The notes: generated by a model not told the origin, from the letters alone. DNA of 64,000 nucleotides from Gluconacetobacter diazotrophicus PA1 5 (GCF_000067045.1 NC_010125.1:1030001-1094000), one strand, 5' to 3'; shown: positions 1-9,764, numbered from the stretch's first letter. Made by a program: numbers and translations.

Positions 1-700
1 TGAGAAAATTCGCCAGTTGCGCCCTGCCCTGCTCCTCGCTCTCGACCTGACGCGCGCCGTCCAGCGCCTGGGCGCGGCCCATCGCCGTGACGACAGCCGT
101 AAGGTCGGCAAGCTGGCGCGTCTGCAGCGCGGTGAGTTGGTTGCCCGATTGCGCGGCCTGCAGGGCGCCGGTCGCGGACTGGCTGGACGTGACCAGACTG
201 TCGATCTGGCTGCGCGTGGCATCGAGATTCTGCACCGCGCCGGCCTGCACGCGCAGCCCGTCCTGATAACCGCCCCGCGCGTTCAGCCATCGGGTCTGCG
301 CATCGGCGGTCATCTGCGCCACTGAGGTCGGACTACCCAGCGCCTGGGGATAGGTCTGGGTGAAGGCCTGATCGATGCTGGACAGGTTGTAGGAAAGCCC
401 TTGGGCCTGACCGACGATCTGTTGAGTCTGGGCGATCGACTGTTCCAGCGGGGCCAACACGGAGAACGGCAGATTGGCGAGATTGCGGGCCTGGTTCTCC
501 AGCATGGTCGCCTCATTGAGCAGGCTCTGCGCCTGCTGGTTGACCTGCTGCAATTCCCTGGCGGCGGTGAGAACATTCTGCACATGATTGGCCGCGTCAT
601 AGACTGCCCATTGCGCATGAGCCGGTGCGCTCGCGACGACCGGCAGAACGAGACCGACCCCGAATACGAAAGCTGATTTTACTGTCAGTATGTTTTTCAC
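1..700 (-). CDS. trbJ: TrbJ, conjugal transfer protein (3' end outside window)
   Basis: TrbJ is a periplasmic component of the trb type IV secretion (mating-pair formation) apparatus, related to VirB5. The frame starts at a GTG at 700 that overlaps the trbE stop (GTGA), so translation is probably coupled. It stays open to the window edge, giving about 233 residues. The N-terminus is a clear signal peptide: KNILTVKSAF, a hydrophobic run, then ASAPAHA as cleavage site. The mature part is rich in Gln and Ala, with heptad-like helices (HVQNVL, NQQAQSLLNEA, IAQTQQIVGQ), as expected of TrbJ. Position after trbE is the usual trb order. Confidence 0.88.
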   Translation of the reverse strand, partial: MKNILTVKSAFVFGVGLVLPVVASAPAHAQWAVYDAANHVQNVLTAARELQQVNQQAQSLLNEATMLENQARNLANLPFSVLAPLEQSIAQTQQIVGQAQGLSYNLSSIDQAFTQTYPQALGSPTSVAQMTADAQTRWLNARGGYQDGLRVQAGAVQNLDATRSQIDSLVTSSQSATGALQAAQSGNQLTALQTRQLADLTAVVTAMGRAQALDGARQVESEEQGRAQLANFL

Positions 701-3123
701 AGCACCGCTCCCGGCTTGAGCATCTCCACCGCCCACTCGACACCCTTGTGCGCCAGCCAGGCAGCCGCAAACCCATCGCGCCCATGCCCGGCGAAAATCC
801 GGTCGATAGCGGCCTGATCGTCGGGCGAAGATGCGGCGGTGAAAGCCAGCGCCACTTCGGACAGGCCAAGGTCGAACAGCCTGTTGCCACGACGGGACTG
901 GCAGTAATAGTCGCGCTTGGGCGTCGCCCGGCTGAGGATCTCGATCTGGCGGTCGTTCAGCCCGAAACGGCGATAGATCGTGGTGATCTGCGGCTCCAGC
1001 GCCCGGTCGTTGGGCAGGAACACCCGTGTCGGGCAGCTTTCGATCAGCGCCGGCGCGATGGGGCTGGCGTCGATATCGGCCAGCGACTGGGTGGCGAAGA
1101 TGACGGAGGCGTTCTTCTTGCGCAGCGTCTTCAGCCATTCCCGCAACTGTCCGGCAAAGGCGCGGTCATCCAGCGCCAGCCAGCCCTCGTCGATGATCAG
1201 CAGTGTCGGGCTGCCGTCAAACCGGTCCTCGATACGGTGGAACAGATAGGACAGCACGGCTGACGCCGCCCCCGAGCCGATCAGCCCCTCGATCTCGAAG
1301 GCCTGGATATCGGCGACACCCAGCCGCTCATGCTCGGCGTCGAGCAATTGTCCCCACGGACCGCCAACACAATAGGGTTGAAGGGCCTGCTTCAAGGCCA
1401 GCGACTGGAGCAGCGCCGACAGGCCGGTAAGGGTGCGTTCCGCGACCGGGGCCGAGGCCAGCGAGGTCAACGCCGACCATAGATGGTCCTTGAGGTCGGG
1501 CGCAACGGTGACGCCCTCGCGCTCCAGCAGGCTCGCCACCCATTCCGCCGCCCAGGCCCGTTCGCCCGGCTCGTCGATCCGCGCCAACGGCTGCAACGCG
1601 ACGGAATCGTTCACGTCCTGCGCCAGCGCGCCGCCGAGATCGTGCCAGTCGCCACCCATCGCCAGGGTGGCCGCACGGATCGAGCCGCCGAAATCGAACG
1701 CGAATATCCGGGCACCGGCGTAGCGGCGGAACTGCATCGCCATGAAGGCCAGCAGCACGGACTTGCCAGCGCCCGTCGGCCCGACGATCAGCGTGTGGCC
1801 GACATCGCCGACGTGGAGAGCGAAGCGGAACGGGGTCGAACCCTCGGTGCGGGCATAGAACAGAGGCGGCGCCGCGAAATGTCCGTCACGTTCCGGCCCG
1901 GCCCAGACGGCGGAGAGCGGGATCATGTGCGCCAGGTTCAGGGTCGAGACGCAGGGCTGGCGCACATTGGCGTAGACATGCCCCGGCAGGCTGCCGAACC
2001 AGGCCTCAATGGCGTTCACCGTCTCACGCATGCAGGTGAAATCGCGGCCCTGGATTGTCTTCTCCACCAGCCGCAGTCGATCGGCGGCAATGACAGGATC
2101 CTCGTCCCACACCGTGACGGTGGCGGTGACATAGGCCTGTCCGACCTGGTCGGTGCCGAGTTCCTGCAACGCCGCATCGGCGTCGGCCGCCTTGTTGGCG
2201 GCGTCGGAATCCAGCAGCACCGACGCCTCATTGGTCATGACCTCCTTGAGGATGGCCATGATCGATTTGCGCTTGGCGAACCACTGCCGCCGGATCCGGC
2301 CCAGCACCCTGGTCGCATCGGTGCGGTCCAGGCAGATCGCCCGCGTCGACCAGCGATAGGGAAAGGCCAGCCGGTTCAGCTCGTCGAGCAGACCCGGCCA
2401 GGTCTGGGTCGGAAAGCCGGTGATGGTGAGCGTGCGCAGATGGGCGTCACCCAGGCGCGGCTCCAGTCCGCCGGTCAGTTCCTCATCCACCAGAATGGCG
2501 TCGAGGTGCATCGGGATTTCAGGCACCCGGACCCGCTGCATCCGCGTGGAGATGCAGGAGTGGAGATAGGTCAGGGTTTCGCCGTCATCGAGCCAGTCGG
2601 CCTCGGGCATAAAGCCGTCGAGCAAGGCCAGCACTCGGTCAGTCTGGTCGATGAAGCCCGCGACCACGGCCTTCCAGTCGGAACCACCACGGGCGCGGTT
2701 CTCATAGAGCCAGGCCTCCGCACGGGCAGCATCGTCCGCCGGTGGCAGCCAGACCAAGGTGAGGAAATAATGGCTCTCATAATGCGCCCCCTCTTCCTCG
2801 AACTGTGCCCGACGTTCGGCGTCGACCAGTTCGGAGGCAGGGTCGGGGAATGGGCCAGACGGATAGCCACGCGCCGGATGACGCTGCGCTTCCACGAAAA
2901 TGGCCCAGCCGGAGCCAAGCCGCCGCAGCGCGTTGTTCAGGCGGGACGTGATGGCGACCAGTTCGGACGCGGTCGAGGACTCCAGGTCCGGGCCGCGAAA
3001 GCGGGCGGTGCGCTGAAAGGCACCATCCTTGTTCAGCACCACGCCTCTGGCGACCAGCGCCGCCCAGGGCAGGAAATCGGCCAGCCGGTCGCGGCGGTGG
3101 CGGTATTCGGCGAGGTTCAGCAT
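697..3123 (-). CDS. trbE: TrbE, VirB4-family conjugation ATPase
   Basis: Cytoplasmic ATPase that energises pilus assembly and DNA transfer in the trb type IV secretion system. The product is 808 aa, normal for TrbE/VirB4. Walker A GPTGAGKS lies near residues 446-453 and Walker B LLIIDEGW near 640. The CagE/TrbE/VirB domain precedes them. I chose the ATG at 3123 (MLNLAEYRHR), which matches TrbE N-termini and lies 7 nt after the trbD stop; an in-frame start 84 nt upstream would run into trbD. The stop overlaps the trbJ start. The gene appears intact, with no frameshift. Confidence 0.95.
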   Translation of the reverse strand: MLNLAEYRHRRDRLADFLPWAALVARGVVLNKDGAFQRTARFRGPDLESSTASELVAITSRLNNALRRLGSGWAIFVEAQRHPARGYPSGPFPDPASELVDAERRAQFEEEGAHYESHYFLTLVWLPPADDAARAEAWLYENRARGGSDWKAVVAGFIDQTDRVLALLDGFMPEADWLDDGETLTYLHSCISTRMQRVRVPEIPMHLDAILVDEELTGGLEPRLGDAHLRTLTITGFPTQTWPGLLDELNRLAFPYRWSTRAICLDRTDATRVLGRIRRQWFAKRKSIMAILKEVMTNEASVLLDSDAANKAADADAALQELGTDQVGQAYVTATVTVWDEDPVIAADRLRLVEKTIQGRDFTCMRETVNAIEAWFGSLPGHVYANVRQPCVSTLNLAHMIPLSAVWAGPERDGHFAAPPLFYARTEGSTPFRFALHVGDVGHTLIVGPTGAGKSVLLAFMAMQFRRYAGARIFAFDFGGSIRAATLAMGGDWHDLGGALAQDVNDSVALQPLARIDEPGERAWAAEWVASLLEREGVTVAPDLKDHLWSALTSLASAPVAERTLTGLSALLQSLALKQALQPYCVGGPWGQLLDAEHERLGVADIQAFEIEGLIGSGAASAVLSYLFHRIEDRFDGSPTLLIIDEGWLALDDRAFAGQLREWLKTLRKKNASVIFATQSLADIDASPIAPALIESCPTRVFLPNDRALEPQITTIYRRFGLNDRQIEILSRATPKRDYYCQSRRGNRLFDLGLSEVALAFTAASSPDDQAAIDRIFAGHGRDGFAAAWLAHKGVEWAVEMLKPGAVL

Positions 3124-3130
3124 GGCGCCC

Positions 3131-3397
3131 TCATCCGACCAGATGGGTGGGATAACGCAGATGCCGGCGTACCACGTCGACGAAGGCGGGATCGCGTTTG
3201 GCCGCATAGACGGCGGCGAGATGGCCGACCAGCCAGAAGATTCCGCCGGCGATCCACAGCCGCAGGCCGAGGCCGATGGCGGCCGACAGCGTGCCGTTGA
3301 CGATCGCCACCGTGCGCGGTGCGCCGCCGAGCAGGATCGGCTCGATCAGGGCGCGATGCACCGGCGCGGTGAAGCCAGGGATGCTGTCCGGCTCCAT
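3131..3397 (-). CDS. trbD: TrbD, VirB3-like conjugal transfer membrane protein
   Basis: Small inner-membrane protein of the trb secretion channel, 88 aa, VirB3 family. It begins MEPDSIPGFTAPVHRAL and carries a hydrophobic double span (TVAIVNGTLSAAIGLGL, then WIAGGIFWLVGHLAAVY), followed by KRDPAFVDVVRRHL, a typical TrbD/VirB3 tail. The ATG at 3397 overlaps the trbC TGA (ATGA), and the trbE start follows 7 nt downstream, so it is one transcription unit. A longer in-frame extension upstream is antisense-like and overlaps trbC, so I rejected it. Confidence 0.92.
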   Translation of the reverse strand: MEPDSIPGFTAPVHRALIEPILLGGAPRTVAIVNGTLSAAIGLGLRLWIAGGIFWLVGHLAAVYAAKRDPAFVDVVRRHLRYPTHLVG

Positions 3398-3723
3398 CAG
3401 ATCAGCGCCCCGCCCGAGAAGGAAAAGAAGGACAGGAAAAAGCTGGACGCGGCAAAAGCGATCGACAGACCAAAGACGATCTGGATCAGGCGGCGGAAGC
3501 CACCGGATGTTTCCCCAAAGGCCAGGGTCAGACCGGTCACGGTGATGATGATCACCGAGATGATCTTGGCGACCGGCCCCTGCACACTTTCCAGGATCTG
3601 GTTGAGCGGCTCCTCCCAAGGCATGCTCGAACCGGCGGCATAGGCCGGGGCCGACAGCAGGGCGAGCGAGAGGGTGGCGCCAGCCACAGCAAAGCGATGG
3701 CGCAGGACAATCATGCGGGTCAT
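3397..3723 (-). CDS. trbC: TrbC, VirB2-like pilin precursor
   Basis: Major pilin subunit of the conjugative pilus, VirB2/TrbC family, 108 aa. A signal peptide (residues ~1-29, ending APAYAAG) is followed by a short polar segment (SSMPWEEPLNQIL) and two hydrophobic helices (KIISVIIITVTGLTLAF and IQIVFGLSIAFAASSFF), the layout of TrbC/VirB2 pilins. Start and stop overlap trbB and trbD by ATGA junctions. Confidence 0.93.
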   Translation of the reverse strand: MTRMIVLRHRFAVAGATLSLALLSAPAYAAGSSMPWEEPLNQILESVQGPVAKIISVIIITVTGLTLAFGETSGGFRRLIQIVFGLSIAFAASSFFLSFFSFSGGALI

Positions 3724-4688
3724 GACGGGTCTCCGGCAGGTGCGAGGATGTAGTCTCCATCGGGGCTCAGGCCCTGGACGGTGGCGAGTTCAGTCAGCCG
3801 GCGCGCGCTGCCGCGCCCGGACAGCACCGCGATGACGTCGATGGTCTCGGCGATCAGGGCGCGCGGCACGGTGACGACGGCTTCCTGGATCAGTTGCTCC
3901 AGCCGGCGCAGCGCGCCGATCGCCGAACCGGCATGCAGGGTGCCGACGCCGCCGGGATGACCGGTGCCCCAGGCCTTGAGCAGGTCGAGCGCCTCGGCGC
4001 CGCGCACCTCGCCGATCGGAATCCGGTCGGGACGCAGGCGCAGCGAGGAACGGACCAGGTCGGAGAGCGAGGCAGCCCCGTCTTTGGTGCGCAGGGCGAC
4101 CAGATTGGGCGCCGCGCATTGCAACTCGCGGGTATCCTCGATCAGCACCACCCGGTCGCCGGTCTGGGCGATCTCGGCCAGCAGGGCGTTGACCAGCGTG
4201 GTCTTGCCGGTGGAGGTGCCGCCGGCGACGAGAATGTTCCGCCGCTCCGCGACGGCGCGGTGCAGAAATTTGGCCTGTGCGGCGGTCATGATCCCGGCGG
4301 TCACGTAATCGCCGAGCGAGAACACCGCGACGGCTGGGCGCCGGATGGCAAAGCAGGGTGCGGCCACCACCGGGGGCACCAGCCCTTCGAACCGCTCCCC
4401 GCTTCCCGGCAGTTCGGCGGAGACGCGGGGGCTGGCGGGATGCACCTCGACGCCGACATGGTGGGCGACCAGGCGGACGATCCGCTCGGCGTCGGCCGGC
4501 CCGATCCGGGTGCCGGTGTCCTCCATTCCGCCGGCCAGCCGGTCGATCCACAGTTTCCCGTCGGGATTGAGCATCACTTCGACGATCGACGGATCGTCGA
4601 GATGGCCGGCAATCGCCGGGCCGAGTGCGGTGCGCAGCATGCGCGTGCCTCGGACGACGGCTTCGGAGCGGAAGGGAGCGATAGACAC
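3720..4688 (-). CDS. trbB: TrbB, VirB11-family secretion ATPase
   Basis: Hexameric traffic ATPase of the trb type IV secretion system, at the cytoplasmic face of the membrane. The 322-aa product has the VirB11 layout: an N-terminal domain ([15 protein letters not shown]), Walker [10 protein letters not shown] near residues 155-163, the Asp box IEDTRELQ, and the His box [13 protein letters not shown]. It is the first gene of the trbB-C-D-E-J run. Upstream is a divergent HU-family gene, so the 214-bp gap (4689-4902) should hold the trb promoter. Confidence 0.95.
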   Translation of the reverse strand: MSIAPFRSEAVVRGTRMLRTALGPAIAGHLDDPSIVEVMLNPDGKLWIDRLAGGMEDTGTRIGPADAERIVRLVAHHVGVEVHPASPRVSAELPGSGERFEGLVPPVVAAPCFAIRRPAVAVFSLGDYVTAGIMTAAQAKFLHRAVAERRNILVAGGTSTGKTTLVNALLAEIAQTGDRVVLIEDTRELQCAAPNLVALRTKDGAASLSDLVRSSLRLRPDRIPIGEVRGAEALDLLKAWGTGHPGGVGTLHAGSAIGALRRLEQLIQEAVVTVPRALIAETIDVIAVLSGRGSARRLTELATVQGLSPDGDYILAPAGDPS

Positions 4689-4902
4689 CGGGAACCCCGC
4701 GATTAGCCTCCAGAGGGAGGCGATGGATCAGCGGGATCGATTAGAAAGAGGCAGGAACACGGCAGCGCAACAAGTCTCTGGGACCGTAGGGCGCTGGGAT
4801 AGAAGAACTTGCATAGGAGTAGGTTGCCGTTTGGGCGGTGACGGGACGACAGGGCGCTGCTACCGTTTTCTGGAATCGACCACGACACGGACCTGTGCCC
4901 GC

Positions 4903-5172
4903 ATGAGCAAAGCCTTCATCGCCGCTGTTCTTCAGGATTCCCTCGCCTGCACCGGCGTTGCCGCTACCAAGGCCGCCGATGATCTGGTCGGGGCTATTGT
5001 CGCCGAGCTGAAGCAGGAGGGCGGGTTCACGCTGCCGTCCTTCGGGACGTTCACCGTTCACAAGACCAAAGCCCGGAAGGCGCTCAATCCCCGCACCGGC
5101 GAGCCGGTGAAGGTCAAGGCAGGCAAGACCGTGCGCTTCAAGGCGAGCCCGGTGCTGAAGAAGGCTGTGTAG
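4903..5172 (+). CDS. HU-family DNA-binding protein
   Basis: Histone-like DNA-bending protein of 89 aa. It begins [18 protein letters not shown] and carries the HU/IHF core: [19 protein letters not shown], the [21 protein letters not shown] beta-arm region, and a Lys-rich end. The ATG at 4903 gives the standard HU length; longer in-frame starts would cross the intergenic region. It is divergent from trbB, inside the conjugation cluster. HU-like proteins on mobile elements usually compact element DNA or replace host HU or IHF during transfer; that role is inferred. Confidence 0.9.
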   Translation: MSKAFIAAVLQDSLACTGVAATKAADDLVGAIVAELKQEGGFTLPSFGTFTVHKTKARKALNPRTGEPVKVKAGKTVRFKASPVLKKAV

Positions 5173-5253
5173 CCAGAATATTCCACTCCACATTCAAATA
5201 ATGGTCGTGGTAAATTTACAAAAAAGATAACAATTATTTAAAAGGAGATTTTG

Positions 5254-6783
5254 TTGAACGAAAAACTTTCTCAGAAAATTCTCTCTCTTCTCGGACCCGC
5301 CGCCATTGCATCCACCCCAGGCGCGTTCATGCTATTTTATTACCAGAGCCACATTGGCAATCTTCCTGCATTTATCAGCCAGACCAACTTCCTCTGGATT
5401 GCCTTATCCGTCAGTCTGACAGTCACTCTCTTTTACGGCTTCATGCTTATTCTTGGAGCCATGTCCGCTTTCTGGTTCTATGCCTGTCTCGTCATTTTTT
5501 TCCAGCAATGGCGAAAAGTCAGTACCCTATCCGGCACTGGAGCATTCCCATGGACCAGACTGCGCCAGATCACGGTATCTGTGTGCCGCTATCCCATCGT
5601 TGTCATCGGGGAAAGTCTCCCCCTTTTGAAGGGTTGCTTTCTGATCATCGTTGTAGCTTGTCTCTCGGCACTTGCTGCAAACTGCTTGTTGACTTGGCTG
5701 CAAAACTCCTCTCCACAGCAAGTGAGCATGCTGCACGACGTTATCCTGGCGCCTTTCCACAGCATGGGTTCCCAACGTGCAACTCTGCTGCCTCCTGCCT
5801 CCCAGACAGATCAACCTTCTCATGCCTTCTTCAAATTCTTCGCACTTTTGGTCACAAACCTCATAAGTTCGATTGTCAGCACGTCAATCTGGCAAAAGTA
5901 CAGACTGCAACGCCTCCCCGATCAGCCTTCCACAATTAGGAACTGTCCTCCTGTCTCCGACAGGGCTTGGTTTTTTTATATAGCTATCGCTCTTATTGTT
6001 AGCCTAATCCTGACATTGACAGCATTAATTCTTCTCTCCGACAAGCCTGAAGAATTTTTCTGGCCTGTCCTAACCTGCAATGTAATCTCAGCACTCCTGC
6101 CCATCATCCTCTGGCGTGGATGCCACTCTCTCCCTCAAACACCCACTCCCGCTATACATAACGTGTTCCCTCGCGATAAATTCTCATTTACTCTATATAT
6201 TATTATCTCTCTTTTTTCATCTTTAATGATTTTTCTTCTTGCTGCACTCAATATAACAGAAATCGGCCTCATCAGCCTGATATTATACTTCTGCCTATCC
6301 GGCTTCCTTCTGCTCACCTTCGTAGACAATGTGCCTGCCGATAAACTGAGACAAAATCCCGCAATTTCTGTCGTATTACTCGTATTTTTCTTAATTTTCC
6401 ATGGATCGTGGTCAGCTTTTTCCAGAGAATGTATGGCTTTTGCAGGCTTTCACACTTGGCGACAAAATGCTGTCTTCGTCACCCCCGAAATAGCCAACAA
6501 TGTCTCGGCACTTCTTGAGGCTTACGGCGGAAAGCCTAATACTTGTACAACAACAATCTCCGGTAGAGAGATGGTCAGACTTTCCGTTACTGTCAATAAG
6601 ACTTTTCTTCCGCTGCAAGTCCTGTGGAACGACGGTTCAGATAAACGCCTACTCGGCTTTGATACAGAACGTATTCCCCAGAGAAATTTTGGTCCAGAGA
6701 TCTTCATTCCCCCGGTCTCCACAAACAACAGCAACGTTTTAGAAATGACCGAAGAATATCTCAGCCCATGCACACCACAATAA
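5254..6783 (+). CDS. Hypothetical polytopic membrane protein (low-GC cargo gene)
   Basis: Unrecognised integral membrane protein of about 509 aa. I see roughly eight to ten hydrophobic segments, for example FLWIALSVSLTVTLFYGFML, FYIAIALIVSLILTLTALIL, FTLYIIISLFSSLMIFLLA and AISVVLLVFFLIFHGSW, followed by a soluble C-terminal ~110 residues (VTPEIANNVSALLEAYGG onward). The GGAG at 5245-5248 fits the second of two TTG codons (5254) better than the first (5251). Base composition is clearly more AT-rich than the trb genes on either side, and T/A-ending codons are common, suggesting recent transfer. It is transcribed against the tra/trb genes. No function can be assigned; surface or entry exclusion is only a guess from position. 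Confidence 0.7.
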   Translation: MNEKLSQKILSLLGPAAIASTPGAFMLFYYQSHIGNLPAFISQTNFLWIALSVSLTVTLFYGFMLILGAMSAFWFYACLVIFFQQWRKVSTLSGTGAFPWTRLRQITVSVCRYPIVVIGESLPLLKGCFLIIVVACLSALAANCLLTWLQNSSPQQVSMLHDVILAPFHSMGSQRATLLPPASQTDQPSHAFFKFFALLVTNLISSIVSTSIWQKYRLQRLPDQPSTIRNCPPVSDRAWFFYIAIALIVSLILTLTALILLSDKPEEFFWPVLTCNVISALLPIILWRGCHSLPQTPTPAIHNVFPRDKFSFTLYIIISLFSSLMIFLLAALNITEIGLISLILYFCLSGFLLLTFVDNVPADKLRQNPAISVVLLVFFLIFHGSWSAFSRECMAFAGFHTWRQNAVFVTPEIANNVSALLEAYGGKPNTCTTTISGREMVRLSVTVNKTFLPLQVLWNDGSDKRLLGFDTERIPQRNFGPEIFIPPVSTNNSNVLEMTEEYLSPCTPQ

Positions 6784-6902
6784 CATCTACGTTAGTTCAA
6801 ACCCAAGGCCAGTTGGAAATATTCGCGCAAAAATCCGAATGCACCACTGATTGGAACCTGTAAAAAAAGAGACGAAAATACGCCAGAGACCCGCAAACAC
6901 GG

Positions 6903-7337
6903 TCAACGACTTTCGTCCTCAGCCGCACCAACGAAATCCTGCCTCACCTCGTCATCCAGCGTCTTTCCGCGCGCGAGTCTGCGGCCGATCGCCTCGACGA
7001 AGCCATCATACCGCTCCCGCCCCTTGCTTTGAACGGCGGCAAAGGCCGCGTCGGGCAAAGGGGGCGTGCTGGTCAGCCAGAACCGCACGAACACGGCCAG
7101 CGACTCATTCGAAATCGTGACCCGTCGCTCCATGCGTTCCAACTGCCGCGTCATCCGGTCCAGCCGCCGGGCCAACGCCGCCTCCAGCCGCTCCGGCCCG
7201 TCCGGTGACAGGAACGATGCCAGCGCCGTCTCCACGATCAGCGCCTGCGGCACCTTCTTGCGGGCGGCGTAATCGGCAAGCATGACGCTGAGATCGGGCG
7301 GCAGCCGGATCGTGTGCTTGATCCGCATCGCTGTCAC
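6903..7337 (-). CDS. Ribbon-helix-helix (CopG-like) protein of the conjugation operon
   Basis: Small DNA-binding protein (~144 aa) encoded directly after traG. The GTG start at 7337 overlaps the traG TGA; an in-frame ATG three codons later (7328) is equally possible. The N-terminus (RIKHTIRLPPDLSVMLADYAARKKVPQ) fits an RHH fold: a short beta strand, then two helices. The C-terminal half is helical and charged. Proteins of this type between traG and trbB in alphaproteobacterial conjugative elements are generally annotated as CopG-family regulators; a role in controlling tra/trb expression or supporting the relaxosome is inferred. Confidence 0.82.
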   Translation of the reverse strand: MTAMRIKHTIRLPPDLSVMLADYAARKKVPQALIVETALASFLSPDGPERLEAALARRLDRMTRQLERMERRVTISNESLAVFVRFWLTSTPPLPDAAFAAVQSKGRERYDGFVEAIGRRLARGKTLDDEVRQDFVGAAEDESR

Positions 7338-9316
7338 AGCCCCATCCGATCGCCAGGATCGAGCGCCACCTGCCGCGCGAGAGCCCGCTCCCCGCGCCGA
7401 AGGGTCTGCGCTCGTGTGGCGTCGTCTTCGGGTTCGTCCTCGGGCGGATCAAATTCATGCACCGGTTTCCTCGGCGCAGGCACCACCTCTTCCTGTTTCG
7501 GTAGTTCCGGCTCCCGGCGGATGCCGGCATTGGCGGGATCATCATCCGCATTGCCGGCAGGAGGCGGCTGGACCACATCGGCCCAGCCCCCTGGCGACTG
7601 CGGTCCGGTGGGTGGCGTTTCCTCGGGAGCCGAAGGTGGCTCGAACCGGGGTGGCGGGAGGATGCGCGCGGCCAGTTCAGCATCCTCGAAATACCGCGCC
7701 TTGCGCGCCCGGATCGGCGGGCAGCCGGACACCAGCACCAGTTCCTCATCAGGGGGAAGCTGCATGATCTCGCCGGGCGTCAGCAGCGGACGTGCCGTCT
7801 CATGGCGCGTCACCATCAGATGCCCGAGCCACGGCGACAGCCGGTGCCCGGCATAGTTTTTCGCGTCACGGATCTCCGTCGCGGTGCCGAGCGCATCGGA
7901 AACCCGCTTGGCGGTCCGCTCGTCGTTGGTCGCGAAACTGACTCGGACATGGCAGTTGTCGAGGATCGAATTATTCTGACCGTAGGCTTTCTCGATTTGG
8001 TTCAGGCTCTGGCCGATCAGGAAGCTCTTGATGCCGTAGCCCGCCATGAAGGCCAGCGCGCTCTCGAAGAAATCCAGCCGTCCCAGCGCCGGGAATTCAT
8101 CAAGCATCAATAGCAAGCGGTGACGGCGCTTCGCCTCCAGTTCCTCGGTCAGACGACGGCCGATCTGGTTGAGCACCAGGCGGACCAACGGCTTGGTGCG
8201 GCTGATATCCGAGGGCGGCACCACCAGATACAGCGTGGCCGGGTCGGTACCAGCGACGAGATCGCGGATGCGCCAGTCGCAGCGCCGGGTCACGTGGGCC
8301 ACAACGGGATCGCGATAGAGGCCAAGGAACGACATGGCGGTGGAGAGCACGCCGGAGCGCTCGTTGTCGCTCTTGTTGAGCAGTTCCCGCGCCGAACTGG
8401 CGACCACCGGATGGACACCTTTTTTGCCAAGATGCGGCGTGGTCATCATCGCGCGCAGCGTGGTCTCGATCGCCCGTTTCGGGTCGGAGAGGAAATTGGC
8501 GACCCCGGCCAGGGTCTTGTCTTCCTCGGCATAAAGGACATGCAGGATGGTGCCGACCAGCAGCGCGTGGCTGGTCTTTTCCCAATGATTGCGCTTCTCA
8601 AGAGCGCCTTCGGGATCGACCAGCACGTCGGCGATGTTCTGCACGTCCCGGACTTCGCGCTCGCCGCGCCGAACCTCCAGCAACGGATTGTAGGCGGCGC
8701 TGGCGAGGTTGGTCGGATCGAACAGCAGCACCCGGCCGAAGCGGGAGCGCCAGCCGGCGGTCAATGTCCAGTTCTCGCCCTTGATGTCATGGACGATGGC
8801 GGAGCCCGGCCACGTCAGCAGGGTCGGCACCACCAGACCGACGCCCTTGCCCGATCGGGTCGGCGCGAAGCACAGCACATGCTCGGGTCCGTCATGGCGG
8901 AGATAGGCATCGGCCAAGCGGCCCAGCACCACGCCATCGGGTGCGAGCAATCCGGCGCGGCGGATCTCACGCGGATCGGCCCAGTGCGCCGAGCCATAGG
9001 TGGTGGCGCGCTTTTTCTCGCGGGCACGCCAGACGGACATCGTGATCGCGACGATGACGGCGACAATCCCTCCCGACCCCGCGATGTAACCGCCGGTGGT
9101 GAAGATGTCCGGTGCGTAGGCGTCATAGGCGAACCACCACCAGAAGAACTCCGGCGGGTAATAAACCGGCCAGCCGAGCAGCGTGACCCACGGCGCGCCA
9201 AGCTGCGGCTGGAAGCCGAGCCACCAGGCAGTCCACTGCGTCGCGGCCCAGGTAAAGGCGAGGATCACGGTGCTGACGGCGCACACCGATCCCCATAGGA
9301 TCTTGGTCTGGTTCAT
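7334..9316 (-). CDS. traG: TraG/VirD4 type IV coupling protein
   Basis: Coupling ATPase that brings the relaxase-DNA complex to the type IV channel. The product is about 660 aa. N-terminal transmembrane segments (ILWGSVCAVSTVILAFTWA and GSGGIVAVIVAITMSVW) are followed by TraG motifs: Walker A PTRSGKGVGLVVPT near residues 149-163 and Walker B LLMLDEFPALGRL near 402. The Pro-rich acidic tail is probably unstructured. I took the ATG at 9316 (MNQTKILW); a GTG three codons earlier is possible. It lies upstream of the RHH gene and trbB, and downstream of parDE and the relaxase. Confidence 0.95.
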   Translation of the reverse strand: MNQTKILWGSVCAVSTVILAFTWAATQWTAWWLGFQPQLGAPWVTLLGWPVYYPPEFFWWWFAYDAYAPDIFTTGGYIAGSGGIVAVIVAITMSVWRAREKKRATTYGSAHWADPREIRRAGLLAPDGVVLGRLADAYLRHDGPEHVLCFAPTRSGKGVGLVVPTLLTWPGSAIVHDIKGENWTLTAGWRSRFGRVLLFDPTNLASAAYNPLLEVRRGEREVRDVQNIADVLVDPEGALEKRNHWEKTSHALLVGTILHVLYAEEDKTLAGVANFLSDPKRAIETTLRAMMTTPHLGKKGVHPVVASSARELLNKSDNERSGVLSTAMSFLGLYRDPVVAHVTRRCDWRIRDLVAGTDPATLYLVVPPSDISRTKPLVRLVLNQIGRRLTEELEAKRRHRLLLMLDEFPALGRLDFFESALAFMAGYGIKSFLIGQSLNQIEKAYGQNNSILDNCHVRVSFATNDERTAKRVSDALGTATEIRDAKNYAGHRLSPWLGHLMVTRHETARPLLTPGEIMQLPPDEELVLVSGCPPIRARKARYFEDAELAARILPPPRFEPPSAPEETPPTGPQSPGGWADVVQPPPAGNADDDPANAGIRREPELPKQEEVVPAPRKPVHEFDPPEDEPEDDATRAQTLRRGERALARQVALDPGDRMGL

Positions 9317-9473
9317 GATGACCACCGATCAAGAGGATCGGTGCCACTGACTTCAATTTCTGAGTTGAAGCGGTGGGCTTCCCGGATAGATCCGGACAAA
9401 AATCGGACGCACCGATGACGTCAGACCACGCGATGCACAGCCGACCTGCGCGGCGATTCCCCGCCCCGGACGA

Positions 9474-9764
9474 TCAGAGATAGTGTTTCGGCTCCTGACG
9501 CTGATGCAGGACACGAACGATAAAGATCCCTTCACCCGTCTTCCGATAGAGTACAGCGTGGCTGTCATGGACGAAGCGAAAATATCCGGTCCGCAGATCG
9601 CCGATATCCGCTCCCATGTCGGGATAGGTCCCCAGCGTCTCGAAGGCCGTATGCAGGTCGAGGATATAGCGCTCGGCGCGCGCCCATCCCCAATTCCGGA
9701 TCGAAAGCGCGATAATGGCCTGAACGTCGGAATCCGCTTCGCCGGAAAGCGTGTAGCTAGGCAT
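9474..9764 (-). CDS. parE: ParE-family toxin
   Basis: Type II toxin of the RelE/ParE superfamily, 96 aa. It has the usual pattern: YTLSGEADSDVQAI, NWGWARAERYILDLHTAFETLG, then PDMGADIGDLRTGYFRFVHDSHAVLYRK and a final strand with RVLHQRQEPKHYL. ParE toxins poison DNA gyrase. Its ATG overlaps the end of the upstream ParD antitoxin by 8 nt, so the two are translated together. In a conjugative element the pair would act as an addiction module. Confidence 0.9.
   Translation of the reverse strand: MPSYTLSGEADSDVQAIIALSIRNWGWARAERYILDLHTAFETLGTYPDMGADIGDLRTGYFRFVHDSHAVLYRKTGEGIFIVRVLHQRQEPKHYL

Noticed and set aside
1483-3300. Long plus-strand open frame (605 codons) opposite trbE
   Set aside because: It is an antisense shadow of a high-GC gene: Arg/Gly/Gln-rich, no domain pattern, while trbE on the other strand has all VirB4 motifs.
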